A stretch of DNA of 56,035 bases. It comes from an uncultured Bacteroidales bacterium (GTDB lineage Bacteria; Bacteroidota; Bacteroidia; Bacteroidales; F082). Under the pieces are notes generated by a model, which saw nothing but the letters and a program-made list of their open reading frames with translations, had not been told where the DNA came from and ran no database searches. This document shows positions 1-9,048 of the stretch, piece by piece (the stretch's first letter is position 1; the number at the start of each line of letters is the position of its first letter). The stretch spans positions 1 through 56,035 of the forward strand of contig CAMZAM010000016.1 in NCBI GenBank assembly GCA_947304185.1, read 5' to 3'. The position numbers and the translations under genes are program-made.

Positions 1-714
1 GGCGTGCTTTACCGTCTGTTTGGCGGCGGTATCGACACATCGCGCACCTACGAGGAAGGCTTCCATTTCATCGCTCCTTGGAACAGCATGGAGCTCTACG
101 AGGTGCGTCAGCAGGTGGCTGATGAGGAGATGAGCGCTCTCTCGTCTAATGGTTTGGAGATCAAAATCGAGTTTTCGACATGGTATCAGCCGAAATGGGA
201 TGAGCTCGGACTTCTGCACGCATCTATCGGTACTCAATATCTCACGAGAACGGTATATCCTGCTATGCGTTCAGCGGCAAGAAGCGTGCTCGGACGTTAC
301 ACTCCTGAGCAGATATACTCGACAAAACGTGACGCTATCCAGGAAGAGATTTTCGAAGAGACCAAGAACCTCCTCGAAGGCAAGCATATTCAGCTCAACC
401 AGGTGCTCATCCGTTCGGTCACTCTCCCTCCTACCATCAAGTCGGCTATCGAGAGCAAGCTGAAACAGGAACAAGAGGCTTTGGAGTATGAGTTCAAGCT
501 CGAGAAAGCATCGCAAGAGGCTGAGCGTCAACGTGTTGAGGCCGAAGGTAAAGCCAGAGCCAACAACATCGTTAGCGCCAGTATCAACGATAAGATTTTG
601 CGTGAGAAAGGCATCGAGGCAACGTTGAAACTTGCTGAGTCGCCAAATTCGAAGATCGTCATCGTGGGCAACAGCAAAGACGGCATGCCATTGATTTTAG
701 GAGACATCAAATAA
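1..714 (+). CDS. SPFH/prohibitin-family protein, 5' end outside window
   Basis: The reading frame is open from base 1, so the N-terminus lies outside the window. A GTG at base 4 is probably an internal codon rather than the start. The visible part has the SPFH (prohibitin/stomatin) core in its first 130 residues (FHFIAPW, then [20 protein letters not shown]). A charged helix rich in Glu, Lys and Ala follows at about residues 150-205, and the tail is short. These proteins form large rings on membranes and act as scaffolds or modulators of membrane proteases. The missing N-terminus would carry the membrane anchor. The stop overlaps the smpB start by one base (TAATG), so the two genes are probably translationally coupled. 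Confidence 0.85.
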   Translation, partial: GVLYRLFGGGIDTSRTYEEGFHFIAPWNSMELYEVRQQVADEEMSALSSNGLEIKIEFSTWYQPKWDELGLLHASIGTQYLTRTVYPAMRSAARSVLGRYTPEQIYSTKRDAIQEEIFEETKNLLEGKHIQLNQVLIRSVTLPPTIKSAIESKLKQEQEALEYEFKLEKASQEAERQRVEAEGKARANNIVSASINDKILREKGIEATLKLAESPNSKIVIVGNSKDGMPLILGDIK

Positions 715-1169
715 TGGCGAATAAGGTCAAACAGGTTAGAATAAGCATTAAGAACAAGCGGGCGTCGTTTGAGTATTTTCTCATCGACAGATATACCGCG
801 GGCATCGTCCTGACAGGTACTGAGATCAAGAGCATACGCGAAGGCAAAGCCAGCCTCGCCGACTCTTACTGCACTTTCATCAAGGATGAGCTGTTCATCG
901 TGGGTATGCACATCGCGGAATACGCCTTCGGGACGTATAACAATCATGTGCCAAAACGCGACCGCAAGCTCCTGTTGACCATGAAAGAGCTGCGCAAACT
1001 CAAGGCAAAAAGTGCCGAAAAAGGCTTTACGATAGTGCCTATCGAGATGTTTGTCAATGAAAGAGGTCTTGCGAAGATGGAGATAGCGCTGGCGAAAGGT
1101 AAGCATTTCTATGATAAGCGTGATAGCTTGAAAGAAAAAGATTCTAAGAAAGAGATTAGGGAGTATTAG
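714..1169 (+). CDS. smpB: SsrA-binding protein SmpB
   Basis: SmpB binds tmRNA and brings it to stalled ribosomes for trans-translation. The 151-residue length is normal for the family. Recognisable segments are [18 protein letters not shown] near residue 35, the [11 protein letters not shown] region near residue 85, and the basic C-terminal tail ([15 protein letters not shown]) that enters the decoding site in the known mechanism. The ATG overlaps the upstream stop by one base. No tmRNA gene is seen next to it. The stop codon TAG runs directly into a 7-bp tandem repeat at 1169-1187. Confidence 0.97.
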   Translation: MANKVKQVRISIKNKRASFEYFLIDRYTAGIVLTGTEIKSIREGKASLADSYCTFIKDELFIVGMHIAEYAFGTYNNHVPKRDRKLLLTMKELRKLKAKSAEKGFTIVPIEMFVNERGLAKMEIALAKGKHFYDKRDSLKEKDSKKEIREY

Positions 1170-1187
1170 TTTACAGTTTACAGTTTA
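1169..1187 (+). repeat. Heptad repeat GTTTACA x2.7 starting in the smpB stop codon
   Basis: GTTTACAGTTTACAGTTTA begins with the G of the smpB TAG stop and ends one base before the next ATG at 1189. Similar GTTTACN heptads occur at 33705, 33771 and 38011 in this window, again at gene ends. The role is unknown. Confidence 0.8.
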
Positions 1188-1188
1188 T

Positions 1189-1695
1189 ATGAAGAGGTTT
1201 TTGATTATTATAATGATTTTGATTTCGTTGCCGGTTATTGGTAACGCACAGAAAATCAATTGGATGACGTTTCAGGAGGCCGTGGAGCTTAACGAGAAGG
1301 CACCTAAGAAGATTTTCATCGACGTCTATACCGATTGGTGCGGATGGTGCAAGAAAATGGACAAGACAACGTTTCTCGACCCTGCTGTCGTGGAATATAT
1401 GAACGAGAACTACTACGCTGTGAAGTTCGACGCCGAGAGAAACGATACCATTGATTTCGCCGGTTACACCTTCGTCAACGAGGGCGGAATGAACGGCAGA
1501 AAAGGCACCCACCAGCTGGCTGCAGCTCTTCTGCAAGGACGCCTCTCATATCCTTCATATGTGTTCATGGACGGGAAAAATCAGCTCCTGACCGTGGTAC
1601 CCGGCTATCTGGAAGTGAAAGATATCATGCCGATTTTGAAGTATTTCGGCACCGATGCATACCTAAATCAAACCTTCAAGGAATACTTTAAGTAA
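1189..1695 (+). CDS. Periplasmic thioredoxin-fold protein with WCGWCKKM site
   Basis: The N-terminus is a signal peptide (MKRFLIIIMILISLPVIGNAQ), so the protein is exported. The mature part is a thioredoxin-like domain whose active site is DWCGWCKKMDKTTF, near residues 49-62. This is the DUF255/thioredoxin_7 style, in which CxxC is followed by Lys-Lys-Met. A downstream Pro-containing turn (SYPSYVFMDG) matches the cis-Pro region. It probably reduces or isomerises disulfides in envelope proteins, but the substrate cannot be told. It lies 20 bp after smpB and 2 bp before the lipoprotein gene, which suggests one transcript. Confidence 0.85.
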   Translation: MKRFLIIIMILISLPVIGNAQKINWMTFQEAVELNEKAPKKIFIDVYTDWCGWCKKMDKTTFLDPAVVEYMNENYYAVKFDAERNDTIDFAGYTFVNEGGMNGRKGTHQLAAALLQGRLSYPSYVFMDGKNQLLTVVPGYLEVKDIMPILKYFGTDAYLNQTFKEYFK

Positions 1696-1697
1696 AG

Positions 1698-3176
1698 ATG
1701 CATAAATATTTGTATATCATATTGTTATCATTAGCTGTTTTGGTTGTTTCATGCCGTAAGGAACTGAAATATTCCGACAGCCCGTCGAAGAACATCAGCC
1801 TTTCGACCGACACTATAGCATTCGACACGGTGTTCACCAGCGTGGGCTCTTCGACGAGAGTCTTGATGATATACAACGACAACTCCGAGAACCTGAAAAT
1901 CAGCTCCATCCGACTCGAGAGAGGCAGCTCTTCGCCTTATAGCATCAACGTCGACGGAGAGTCGGGAACGGTATTCACCGACAAGGAGATTTACGCCAAA
2001 GACAGTCTCTACGTGTTTGTGAAGGTGACAATCGATCCTAACGATGACAACAGCCCGTTTTTCGTCGAGGACCGCTTGATTTTCAACACCAACGGCAACG
2101 AGAAGGTGGTTCATCTGACGGCTTACGGACAGAACGCAAATTACATTATAGGCCGAATCGGCATCTTCCCCGACGCCAGCGGTCATTACACCAACTATTA
2201 CTATCCTCTCACCAACGACTCGGTACACGACGTTCATTGGACCGCCGATAAGCCGTATGTCATTTATAATGTGGCACTTATTGACTCTGACGGCACCCTC
2301 ACCATTGAGCCTGGGACACATGTCTATTTCCATGGTGGTGGAGGTATGTGGGCTTGGAGCGAGGGACAGCTCATAGTGAACGGAACAGCCGAAAATCCTG
2401 TCGTTTTCCAAGGTGACCGACTTGAGTCGTTCTACGCCAACCAGCCGGGACAATGGGACAGAATCTGGCTCATGGAAGCGCGCGAAGGCCACGGACATCG
2501 TATCGACCACGCAATCATCAGAAATGGCTTTATAGGCCTTCAGATACAGCGTATGCTGAAAGATAACATGGAGGCAGCATACATCACCAACACAATCATC
2601 GAGAATCACACGGGAATGGGCCTTTACGCCAACTGCTACAGCATCCTGATGCAGAACTTCCTGATCGACAACTGCGGAAACTACTGCGTGGCGCTGACGG
2701 GCGGTGGCGATTACGTGTTCACACACGGTACCATCGCCAACTACTGGACAAGCTCTACGAGACAGGCTGAAGCGTTGTTTTTCAATAACTTATATACAAA
2801 CCCCACCGACGGCTTGACCTACTATGTGCCGTTTGAATGCGACATCATCAACAGCATCGTTTACGGCAACCGCAACAATGAGTTCAATACCGACTTCTAC
2901 CCTGTCGCCGACACTTTGTATAAGTTCAAAAACTCCTTGATTTGCACGCGTAGACCTCAGCTGTCGCAACTATTCGAGTCGTGCGAGTTCAATAAATCGC
3001 CTAAATTCAAGAACACCGCTGAATTCGATTTCCACCTCGATACTTTGTCACCGGCAATAGGCATAGGCAACCCGTGCTATGTGATCGGCGACCTGCAATA
3101 CGACCTTGACGGCGTCGACAGAAGCGCCAGTCCGGATGCAGGTGCTTACCAATACATCTATACCCCCGAGAGATAA
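1698..3176 (+). CDS. Beta-helix-repeat lipoprotein
   Basis: The signal peptide ends in a lipobox (VLVVSC) with the lipidated Cys near residue 19. An N-terminal beta-sandwich-like region (about 25-150) precedes a right-handed parallel beta-helix region (about 165-440). The latter shows repeated short strands such as LTIEPGTHVYFHGGGG, QLIVNGTAENPVVFQG and IDHAIIRNGFIGLQ. The end, SPAIGIGNPCYVIGD followed by DLDGVDRSASPDAGAYQY, is typical of Bacteroidota secreted beta-helix proteins. No catalytic residues stand out, so function is not assigned. The gene starts 2 bp after the thioredoxin-like gene and its stop abuts the stop of the convergent M23 gene with no spacer. Confidence 0.8.
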   Translation: MHKYLYIILLSLAVLVVSCRKELKYSDSPSKNISLSTDTIAFDTVFTSVGSSTRVLMIYNDNSENLKISSIRLERGSSSPYSINVDGESGTVFTDKEIYAKDSLYVFVKVTIDPNDDNSPFFVEDRLIFNTNGNEKVVHLTAYGQNANYIIGRIGIFPDASGHYTNYYYPLTNDSVHDVHWTADKPYVIYNVALIDSDGTLTIEPGTHVYFHGGGGMWAWSEGQLIVNGTAENPVVFQGDRLESFYANQPGQWDRIWLMEAREGHGHRIDHAIIRNGFIGLQIQRMLKDNMEAAYITNTIIENHTGMGLYANCYSILMQNFLIDNCGNYCVALTGGGDYVFTHGTIANYWTSSTRQAEALFFNNLYTNPTDGLTYYVPFECDIINSIVYGNRNNEFNTDFYPVADTLYKFKNSLICTRRPQLSQLFESCEFNKSPKFKNTAEFDFHLDTLSPAIGIGNPCYVIGDLQYDLDGVDRSASPDAGAYQYIYTPER

Positions 3177-4901
3177 TTATTTCTTTTTGGGATTCTCACG
3201 AATTAAAGTGTAACTACGACGAGTCTCGTTGCCAACTCCATCAGTGACAACGACTTCCATCTTATTCTTACCCATCTTCAGGTTCTCATCAACATCATAA
3301 TAAAGCAGGTTGTTCTTGCTATCAAAGGCTCCTATTACCCATTTTCCATTGATGTAGATATCATATTTATCTAGACCCGAGCCGGTGTCAGTGATGGTCA
3401 TCTTCAGTCGTTTACAGTTGATAATCTTGGTGTTATCTCTGAAGTTTATAGGTTTTATTGCAGGTTTGACAGAATCTACAGCCAAAGCGTAGGTGCCAAG
3501 CGAGCGCACATTGGTACATATCATGCCGTCGGTCATCTTGCCGCCTTGAGCCCCGAATTTGCCTTTCTTGTCAACAGAAACAATGTATAGCTGCTTAGAA
3601 TCGGCATATTTCTCGGCCGGACGAATCATTATCTTTATATTTTTCTGCACAGGAATGTCGTTAGTGCCAAGAATATAAGCATAATCCGACGCTATATTAG
3701 GAATTGTGTCGAGCTGCCGGGCCAGAATATACTCAAAACGATAGAACGCTTTCTCAGGAATCTGAGCGACAAAACCATCCAGATACACATCTGTTTCACT
3801 CTTTCCATCGACACGATAATAAGCTCTACTATATTGATTCTCAGCGTATTCCTTCAACGGTTTATCGCCAACTAGAGTGAAATTCACAACGGAAGTGTTA
3901 CCCCAATAATCTTTCATCACATACTTCATATTCACCCTATCGCCTTCTTTCAAGGTGATTCCGTCTGTCTTTTCTTCATATAAATCGAGGATATTGTACT
4001 CGTCGACCTCAGTTCTTACATAACGGATATTGTCGTCGATATACTTTTTATAATCGACGAGGCTGTTGACATAACGAGTTTCATCGTATGAAAATTTATC
4101 AAATACTATATTGAATATCAATCGTTTATCAGCAAACAGCTCAATAGAATAAACGCCGTTTTTATTATCCGAACCATCGGCTTTGTCGTAAACCGAAACG
4201 CCGAAATTAACCGTCCCGTTGACTTTTATCTCACCGTTTTTTACAGTATACTTACCGTTTTCATTTACAAGTTCAAAGAAAACAGCATTTTCCGAGCCGT
4301 TAACCGACGATTTCTCTTCAGGATATATCGCAATACCTTTTATGGTCGGTTTCACATTGTCGCCTATCACAAGGCCAAAAAAGAAAGGATTCATCGGATG
4401 TTGGTTGGCATCACGGATCTCATAATGCAGATGAGGACCACCAGAGCTACCGCTGTTACCGCTCAAACCGAGCAAATCGCCAGCTTTCACTGGGATTTCA
4501 TCCTTTTCAAGGAAGAGACTCTGCCTAAACGATTTACTTGCGAGTTGCTTATTTCTTACATATTTTGAAATCTTACCATTGAAACTTTCAAGATGAGCGT
4601 AAACCGACATATATCCATCATTATGAGTGACATACACCACATTGCCATAGCCCCATGGCGACACCCCGATGCGACTTACATAGCCATCAGCCACTGCATA
4701 CACCTTCTTACCTGTCTCACCTCCTGTCTTAATATCCACACCTGCATGGAACGAATTATTTCGCAGTTCGCCAAAAGTGGCCGAAAGATAAATCGGAATC
4801 TTAACAGGATTAGGATATAAAGGATACTTAGATTTGTTTTGAGCACATAACACATTGGTAATCAATGCGATAAAAATTAAAAACTTAAATCTCATCTTCA
4901 A
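3177..4901 (-). CDS. M23-family (LytM/Gly-Gly type) metallopeptidase, exported
   Basis: A signal peptide (MKMRFKFLIFIALITNVLCAQ) is followed directly by a LytM/M23 domain at about residues 30-170. Zinc ligands are visible as H and D in NSFHAGVDI and as the HxH of GGPHLHYEI, so the site looks intact. The family cleaves peptidoglycan cross-links or activates amidases. The remaining 400 residues look like beta-sandwich domains (for example KMTITDTGSGLDKYDIYING) that may bind wall or partner. The N-terminal position of the peptidase domain is less common than a C-terminal one. An alternative start is Met3 (4895). A divergent promoter region with the sulfatase gene lies upstream. Confidence 0.88.
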   Translation of the reverse strand: MKMRFKFLIFIALITNVLCAQNKSKYPLYPNPVKIPIYLSATFGELRNNSFHAGVDIKTGGETGKKVYAVADGYVSRIGVSPWGYGNVVYVTHNDGYMSVYAHLESFNGKISKYVRNKQLASKSFRQSLFLEKDEIPVKAGDLLGLSGNSGSSGGPHLHYEIRDANQHPMNPFFFGLVIGDNVKPTIKGIAIYPEEKSSVNGSENAVFFELVNENGKYTVKNGEIKVNGTVNFGVSVYDKADGSDNKNGVYSIELFADKRLIFNIVFDKFSYDETRYVNSLVDYKKYIDDNIRYVRTEVDEYNILDLYEEKTDGITLKEGDRVNMKYVMKDYWGNTSVVNFTLVGDKPLKEYAENQYSRAYYRVDGKSETDVYLDGFVAQIPEKAFYRFEYILARQLDTIPNIASDYAYILGTNDIPVQKNIKIMIRPAEKYADSKQLYIVSVDKKGKFGAQGGKMTDGMICTNVRSLGTYALAVDSVKPAIKPINFRDNTKIINCKRLKMTITDTGSGLDKYDIYINGKWVIGAFDSKNNLLYYDVDENLKMGKNKMEVVVTDGVGNETRRSYTLIRENPKKK

Positions 4902-4913
4902 TAAAATTTTCTA

Positions 4914-4921
4914 CAAACATA
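4914..4921 (-). promoter_or_regulatory. -7 box TATGTTTG of the M23 peptidase gene
   Basis: On the minus strand TATGTTTG matches the Bacteroidota -7 consensus TAnnTTTG and lies 12 bases before the ATG at 4901. No clear -33 element was identified. Confidence 0.55.
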
Positions 4922-4933
4922 CAAAATTTTTCT

Positions 4934-4941
4934 TATATTTG
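4934..4941 (+). promoter_or_regulatory. -7 box TATATTTG of the sulfatase-kinase-channel operon
   Basis: TATATTTG fits TAnnTTTG and lies 14 bases before the ATG at 4956, leaving room only for a very short leader. It is divergent from the M23 promoter. Confidence 0.6.
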
Positions 4942-4955
4942 CAAAAAAATAAACA

Positions 4956-6884
4956 ATGTTTTCAAAAAAGGAACTGCCGTTGTGGAAAGTGTTCGTCGTG
5001 CGACTCAGCGCGATGCTCTTGCTGCTCGCTGTCAGCCGATGGCTGCTGTTCCTTTTCAACGTCGGCAACTTCCCTAACCTAAGCCTTGGAGAGCAGTTCA
5101 GACTGTTCTTCATCGGGATGCGTTTCGACATCTGGACACTCATCATCGCCAACCTACCGTTACTCGTTTTTTACGGCATTCCATTCAGGTTTAAATACAA
5201 TAAAGTATATTTACAAATTGTTGATATTCTTTTTGTTATAACGAATACTTTAAGTATTACTTTAAATCTTATCGACGTCATTTATTACCGTTATATTGAC
5301 AAGAGAATGACCTCTGAGCTCTTCGGTTTTGCCCAACATACCGACGACAATCAGGGTGGTTTGATCAAACAGTTTCTCGTAGATTTCTGGTTTATGGTGG
5401 TGATATTCGCTGTCTTTTTATTCCTTATCATTATCCTAACAAGGAAGACAAAAGTGCAGCCTGTAGAGATAAGAAACAGAGTCCATTGGTATTTTACACG
5501 TACGCTGATATTCCTTGCGCTCGTGGCAGCATCCATCATCGGACTCAGAGGAGGACTGCAAAACAAGCCGATGAGCATCATCACGGCTGCTAACTACACG
5601 AAAACACAGAACATCCCATTGGTGTTGAACACTCCATTCACCATCGGTCGCGGCTCGTCGGGCGAGGTGCTGAAGCCGCTGCATTTCTACGATGACGACG
5701 AGCTCGAACGACTCTACTCCCCTATTCATAACAATTTGACTATCAATCGTTTCATTGACAAAAACGTCCCAGGATATAATATCTTTATCATCATTTTAGA
5801 GAGTCACGGACAGGAGATGGTGAGATTTTACAACCAGCGCCGCGACGTCACCCTCACTCCTTTCCTCGACTCGTTGCTTGAGCAAAGTCTCGTCTTTGAC
5901 GGCATGGCCAACGGACGACAGTCGATTGAGGCAGTGACAAGCATACTCTCAGGCCTGCCTTCGCTGATGTCGAAAGATTACGTGGAGTCGCGTTACGCAG
6001 CCAACAGACTCGATGGAATAGGCAGTATTTTAAAGCAACACGGCTATTCCACAGCCTTCTTCCACGGAGGCAACAACGGAAGTATGAACTTCGACGCATC
6101 TGCCATTTCCGCCGGCTTCGACAGCTATTTCGGACGTAATGAATATGGCAACGACGACGATTATGACGGTGTTTGGGGCATCTCCGACATGCCTTTCCTG
6201 CAGTTCACAGCGCAGAATGTCAACGAGATGAAAAAGCCTTTCGCTGCTGGTGTTTTCACGCTCTCGTCACATCATCCGTTCAAGCTCCCGAAGGATTATG
6301 ATCTGCCAGACGGCGACTATAAGACCGACTTCGAGAAGACCATGCGCTACACCGATGACGCCATGCGCCATTTCTTCGAAACTATGAGCAATTACAGTTG
6401 GTTCGACAGCACCATCTTCGTTTTGGTCGGCGACCACGTAAACCCCGAGCATCGTTTCAACAACTACCTCAACGGCTACGGACAATATCAGATTGTGACG
6501 GCATTTTATGCCCCAAGCGTCATAAAGCCATTGAATACCAATATCTTAGCCCAACAAACCGATATAGGAATAAGCCTGCTAGCAGCTCTTGGATACAACG
6601 ACACCGTGTTCAGCTTCGGCCGTAACGTGTTCGACAGTCTGCAAGAGCCTTGTTTTGCAAGCTATCTCAACAACATCTACGAATATTCCGACGGCGATTA
6701 CATGCTACAATCCGACGGTCAAAATATCACTTCCGTGTTTGACATCAAGCAGGACCCATGTCTGACAAACAACCTTTATAAAGAGGGCGACGATAATGCT
6801 TGGGACGAGCTTAACAGCAAGTTCAGAATGCGTCTGCAGCAATACACTAACAGAATGATTAACAATAAGTTATACATAAAATGA
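4956..6884 (+). CDS. LTA synthase/MdoB-like membrane sulfatase (phosphoglycerol transferase family)
   Basis: About five N-terminal membrane segments (roughly residues 10-200) are followed by an extracytoplasmic alkaline-phosphatase-superfamily domain. Metal-site motifs are visible: ESHGQEM near residue 283, NGRQSIE with Ser323 as the likely nucleophile (Thr in LtaS), FFHGGNNGSMNFD, SSHHPF and VGDHVNPEH. Family members move phosphoglycerol from phosphatidylglycerol onto a glycan or lipid, releasing diacylglycerol. Related Bacteroidota proteins may instead transfer other head groups, so the substrate is open. The ATG is fixed by the -7 box just upstream. The stop overlaps the diacylglycerol kinase start (ATGA), which supports a lipid-recycling link. 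Confidence 0.85.
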   Translation: MFSKKELPLWKVFVVRLSAMLLLLAVSRWLLFLFNVGNFPNLSLGEQFRLFFIGMRFDIWTLIIANLPLLVFYGIPFRFKYNKVYLQIVDILFVITNTLSITLNLIDVIYYRYIDKRMTSELFGFAQHTDDNQGGLIKQFLVDFWFMVVIFAVFLFLIIILTRKTKVQPVEIRNRVHWYFTRTLIFLALVAASIIGLRGGLQNKPMSIITAANYTKTQNIPLVLNTPFTIGRGSSGEVLKPLHFYDDDELERLYSPIHNNLTINRFIDKNVPGYNIFIIILESHGQEMVRFYNQRRDVTLTPFLDSLLEQSLVFDGMANGRQSIEAVTSILSGLPSLMSKDYVESRYAANRLDGIGSILKQHGYSTAFFHGGNNGSMNFDASAISAGFDSYFGRNEYGNDDDYDGVWGISDMPFLQFTAQNVNEMKKPFAAGVFTLSSHHPFKLPKDYDLPDGDYKTDFEKTMRYTDDAMRHFFETMSNYSWFDSTIFVLVGDHVNPEHRFNNYLNGYGQYQIVTAFYAPSVIKPLNTNILAQQTDIGISLLAALGYNDTVFSFGRNVFDSLQEPCFASYLNNIYEYSDGDYMLQSDGQNITSVFDIKQDPCLTNNLYKEGDDNAWDELNSKFRMRLQQYTNRMINNKLYIK

Positions 6885-7777
6885 AAGAGAAGATTTTGTT
6901 TATTGTCAACCCTATCTCAGGTCATCACGACAAGTCGAAGTTCCCTTCGACAGTCGAAAATCTGATTGACAAGGACAAATACGACTACACCATAAAGCTC
7001 ACCGAATATGGCGGTCATGCTGCCGAGCTCACAAAACAAGCTATCGCTGATGATTACGACATCATAGTGGCTGTGGGTGGCGACGGCACCATCAACGAGG
7101 TGGCGACTAACATGATCGGAGCGCGTCAGACCTTCGCTATAGTGCCTTACGGTTCGGGCAATGGCCTGGCACGACATCTGCATCTGCCTCTAAAAGCTAA
7201 GAAAGTCATCACTGAGGTGATAAACAAAGGCGTTAAAGCTAAGATTGACACCGCCACAGTCAACGGCGTGCCTTACGTGAGCATCGCGGGCGTGGGATTC
7301 GATGCCATCATAGCCGATTACTTCGCCAGAGACCCCAACAGAGGCTTTAAGACGTATTTCAAACTCATCACTGAGAAATATTTCAAGTTTAAACCCGAGA
7401 AATATCATATAATCCTCGACGACAAAGAGGAATTCGACTGTGAGCCACTGTTTATCTCGTTTGCTAACAGCAACCAGTTTGGCTTCAACGCAGCAGTCTC
7501 CCCTCACGCCTCACTCAACGACGGACTGCTCGACGTTTGCATCTTCAAAAAGCCGAAACTCGTGGTAGTTCCTTACGTCGCCGAACGTCTGATGACGCAA
7601 CATATCGACAAAACGAAATATGTTGATATTCATAAAGCTAAGAAAATCAAAGTGATACGTCCAAAAGAAGACATAGCAAACATCGATGGAGAAGCCATTA
7701 TGATGACAAAAGATGTCGTCGTCGAAATAAACCCATTAAGTTTGAATATTTTACTTCCCGAAACAAAGAATAAATAA
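6881..7777 (+). CDS. Diacylglycerol/lipid kinase, YegS/DgkB-like
   Basis: The 298-residue protein has the DAGK catalytic domain: NPISGHHDKSKFPSTVENL at the start, the ATP-binding VGGDGTINEVATNM near residue 66, and the second glycine motif VPYGSGNGLARHL near residue 90. A C-terminal beta domain ends in IANIDGEAIMM. It should phosphorylate diacylglycerol or a similar lipid at the inner membrane face. Because it overlaps the phosphoglycerol-transferase-like gene by 4 bp (ATGA), I infer that it recycles diacylglycerol made by that enzyme to phosphatidic acid. It lacks membrane segments, as expected for this soluble family. Confidence 0.92.
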   Translation: MKEKILFIVNPISGHHDKSKFPSTVENLIDKDKYDYTIKLTEYGGHAAELTKQAIADDYDIIVAVGGDGTINEVATNMIGARQTFAIVPYGSGNGLARHLHLPLKAKKVITEVINKGVKAKIDTATVNGVPYVSIAGVGFDAIIADYFARDPNRGFKTYFKLITEKYFKFKPEKYHIILDDKEEFDCEPLFISFANSNQFGFNAAVSPHASLNDGLLDVCIFKKPKLVVVPYVAERLMTQHIDKTKYVDIHKAKKIKVIRPKEDIANIDGEAIMMTKDVVVEINPLSLNILLPETKNK

Positions 7778-7789
7778 ACTCATAACATC

Positions 7790-9043
7790 ATGATTACCAA
7801 ATATTTAGAAATTTTAGAAAAGCTATTCTTAGGCATGCGTCTGAGTGATGAGATGTCGAAAGACTTGGCACAAGGATGCGGCATCATAACGCTTATCGTT
7901 GTATCGTTTCTGCTGTTTTTCCTTGTAAAATGGATACTTAAGAAATTTGTTGGTGGTCTTATTAGAAGGACAAAGACCAGATACGACGACTTCTTCCTTG
8001 GCAGAAAACTCGAGAAACGTCTGGCTTTCCTTGTCCCGATCTATATGATCAAAGGTCTCGTCTACGATGTAGCCCCTGATTTGGTTAGTCTCGACTCGTT
8101 CATCATCGTGTGCACAAGAATTGCCGAAGTGACAACATTCACGGGCATTCTCATCTCAATATTGGATTCTTTCGCAGACATTTACAACTCATTTGACGTC
8201 GCTAAAAACAAGCCGATGAAAGGCTTCTTGCAGGTCGCAAAGATAATTGCCATCATGGTCTGTATCCTGATTGTTATCGGGGTGATAACCAACAAAGACT
8301 TAGGCAACATCTTCATCGGACTGGGTACTCTTTCGGCTGTGCTGATGCTTGTCTTCAAAGATCCTATCCTAGGCTTTGTTGGCGGTATCACATTGAGTGC
8401 CAACGACATGGTGCGTATCGGCGACTGGATTATGAAAGGCGACGCCGACGGTAACGTCATCGATGTCGGTCTCACGACCGTGAAGGTGAAAAACTGGGAC
8501 AACACCATCTCGACCATCCCTACCTACTCGCTCATCTCCGATCCGTTTATCAACTGGCGTGGAATGACAGAGTCAGGAGGCCGCCGTATCTCGCGTTCGA
8601 TCATCATCGACCTCGACACCATCAAGTTCTGCACTCCGGAGATGCTTGAAAAATATAAGAAATTCCAGCTTATTGCAGATTATATCGACAAGAAAGAGGC
8701 TGAGATTGCTGAGTTTAACAAGAAAAACAACGTCGACACCACTAACCTTGTCAACGGACGCCGTCAGACAAATATCGGTATCTTCAGAGCTTATCTGACC
8801 GAATATCTCAAGCGTAATCCAAATCTGAATCACAACCTCACGTTGCTGGTACGCCAGAAAGACCCGACGGAGTTCGGTGTCCCGATGCAGGTTTACTGCT
8901 TCAGCGCCAAGACCGACTGGATCTCATATGAGGCGATACAGAACGACATCTTCGACCACATCTATGCGGTCATCAATCAGTTCGACCTGAAAGTCTACCA
9001 GAGACCTTCGTCGTACTCGATTAACATGATGAGTGACAAATAG
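7790..9043 (+). CDS. MscS-family mechanosensitive channel
   Basis: Several N-terminal membrane segments precede the pore-lining TM3 segment GTLSAVLMLVFKDPILGF near residues 178-195. The beta domain follows immediately (TLSANDMVRIGDWIMKGDADGNV), then a long cytoplasmic C-terminal domain. At 417 residues it is larger than E. coli MscS (286) and nearer YnaI/YbdG-type channels. It opens under membrane tension to release solutes after hypo-osmotic shock. The start is 12 bp after the lipid kinase stop, so it is probably cotranscribed. TrkH, the K+ uptake subunit, converges on it from the other strand with 5 bp between stops. Confidence 0.92.
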   Translation: MITKYLEILEKLFLGMRLSDEMSKDLAQGCGIITLIVVSFLLFFLVKWILKKFVGGLIRRTKTRYDDFFLGRKLEKRLAFLVPIYMIKGLVYDVAPDLVSLDSFIIVCTRIAEVTTFTGILISILDSFADIYNSFDVAKNKPMKGFLQVAKIIAIMVCILIVIGVITNKDLGNIFIGLGTLSAVLMLVFKDPILGFVGGITLSANDMVRIGDWIMKGDADGNVIDVGLTTVKVKNWDNTISTIPTYSLISDPFINWRGMTESGGRRISRSIIIDLDTIKFCTPEMLEKYKKFQLIADYIDKKEAEIAEFNKKNNVDTTNLVNGRRQTNIGIFRAYLTEYLKRNPNLNHNLTLLVRQKDPTEFGVPMQVYCFSAKTDWISYEAIQNDIFDHIYAVINQFDLKVYQRPSSYSINMMSDK

Positions 9044-9048
9044 TTAGA

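Noticed and set aside
714..1169. tmRNA gene next to smpB
   Set aside because: No tRNA-like ends or tag-coding sequence were seen on either side; only a heptad repeat and the next gene follow.
1749..2726. Long 325-codon antisense reading frame within the beta-helix lipoprotein gene
   Set aside because: It has no recognisable domain, is antisense to a convincing exported protein and lacks a promoter; it reflects codon bias on the opposite strand.
7167..7182. Sigma-54-like site TGGCACGACATCTGCA
   Set aside because: It matches the consensus well but lies inside the conserved NGLARHLHL coding segment of the lipid kinase gene, with no gene start downstream at the right distance; the sequence is explained by coding constraint.
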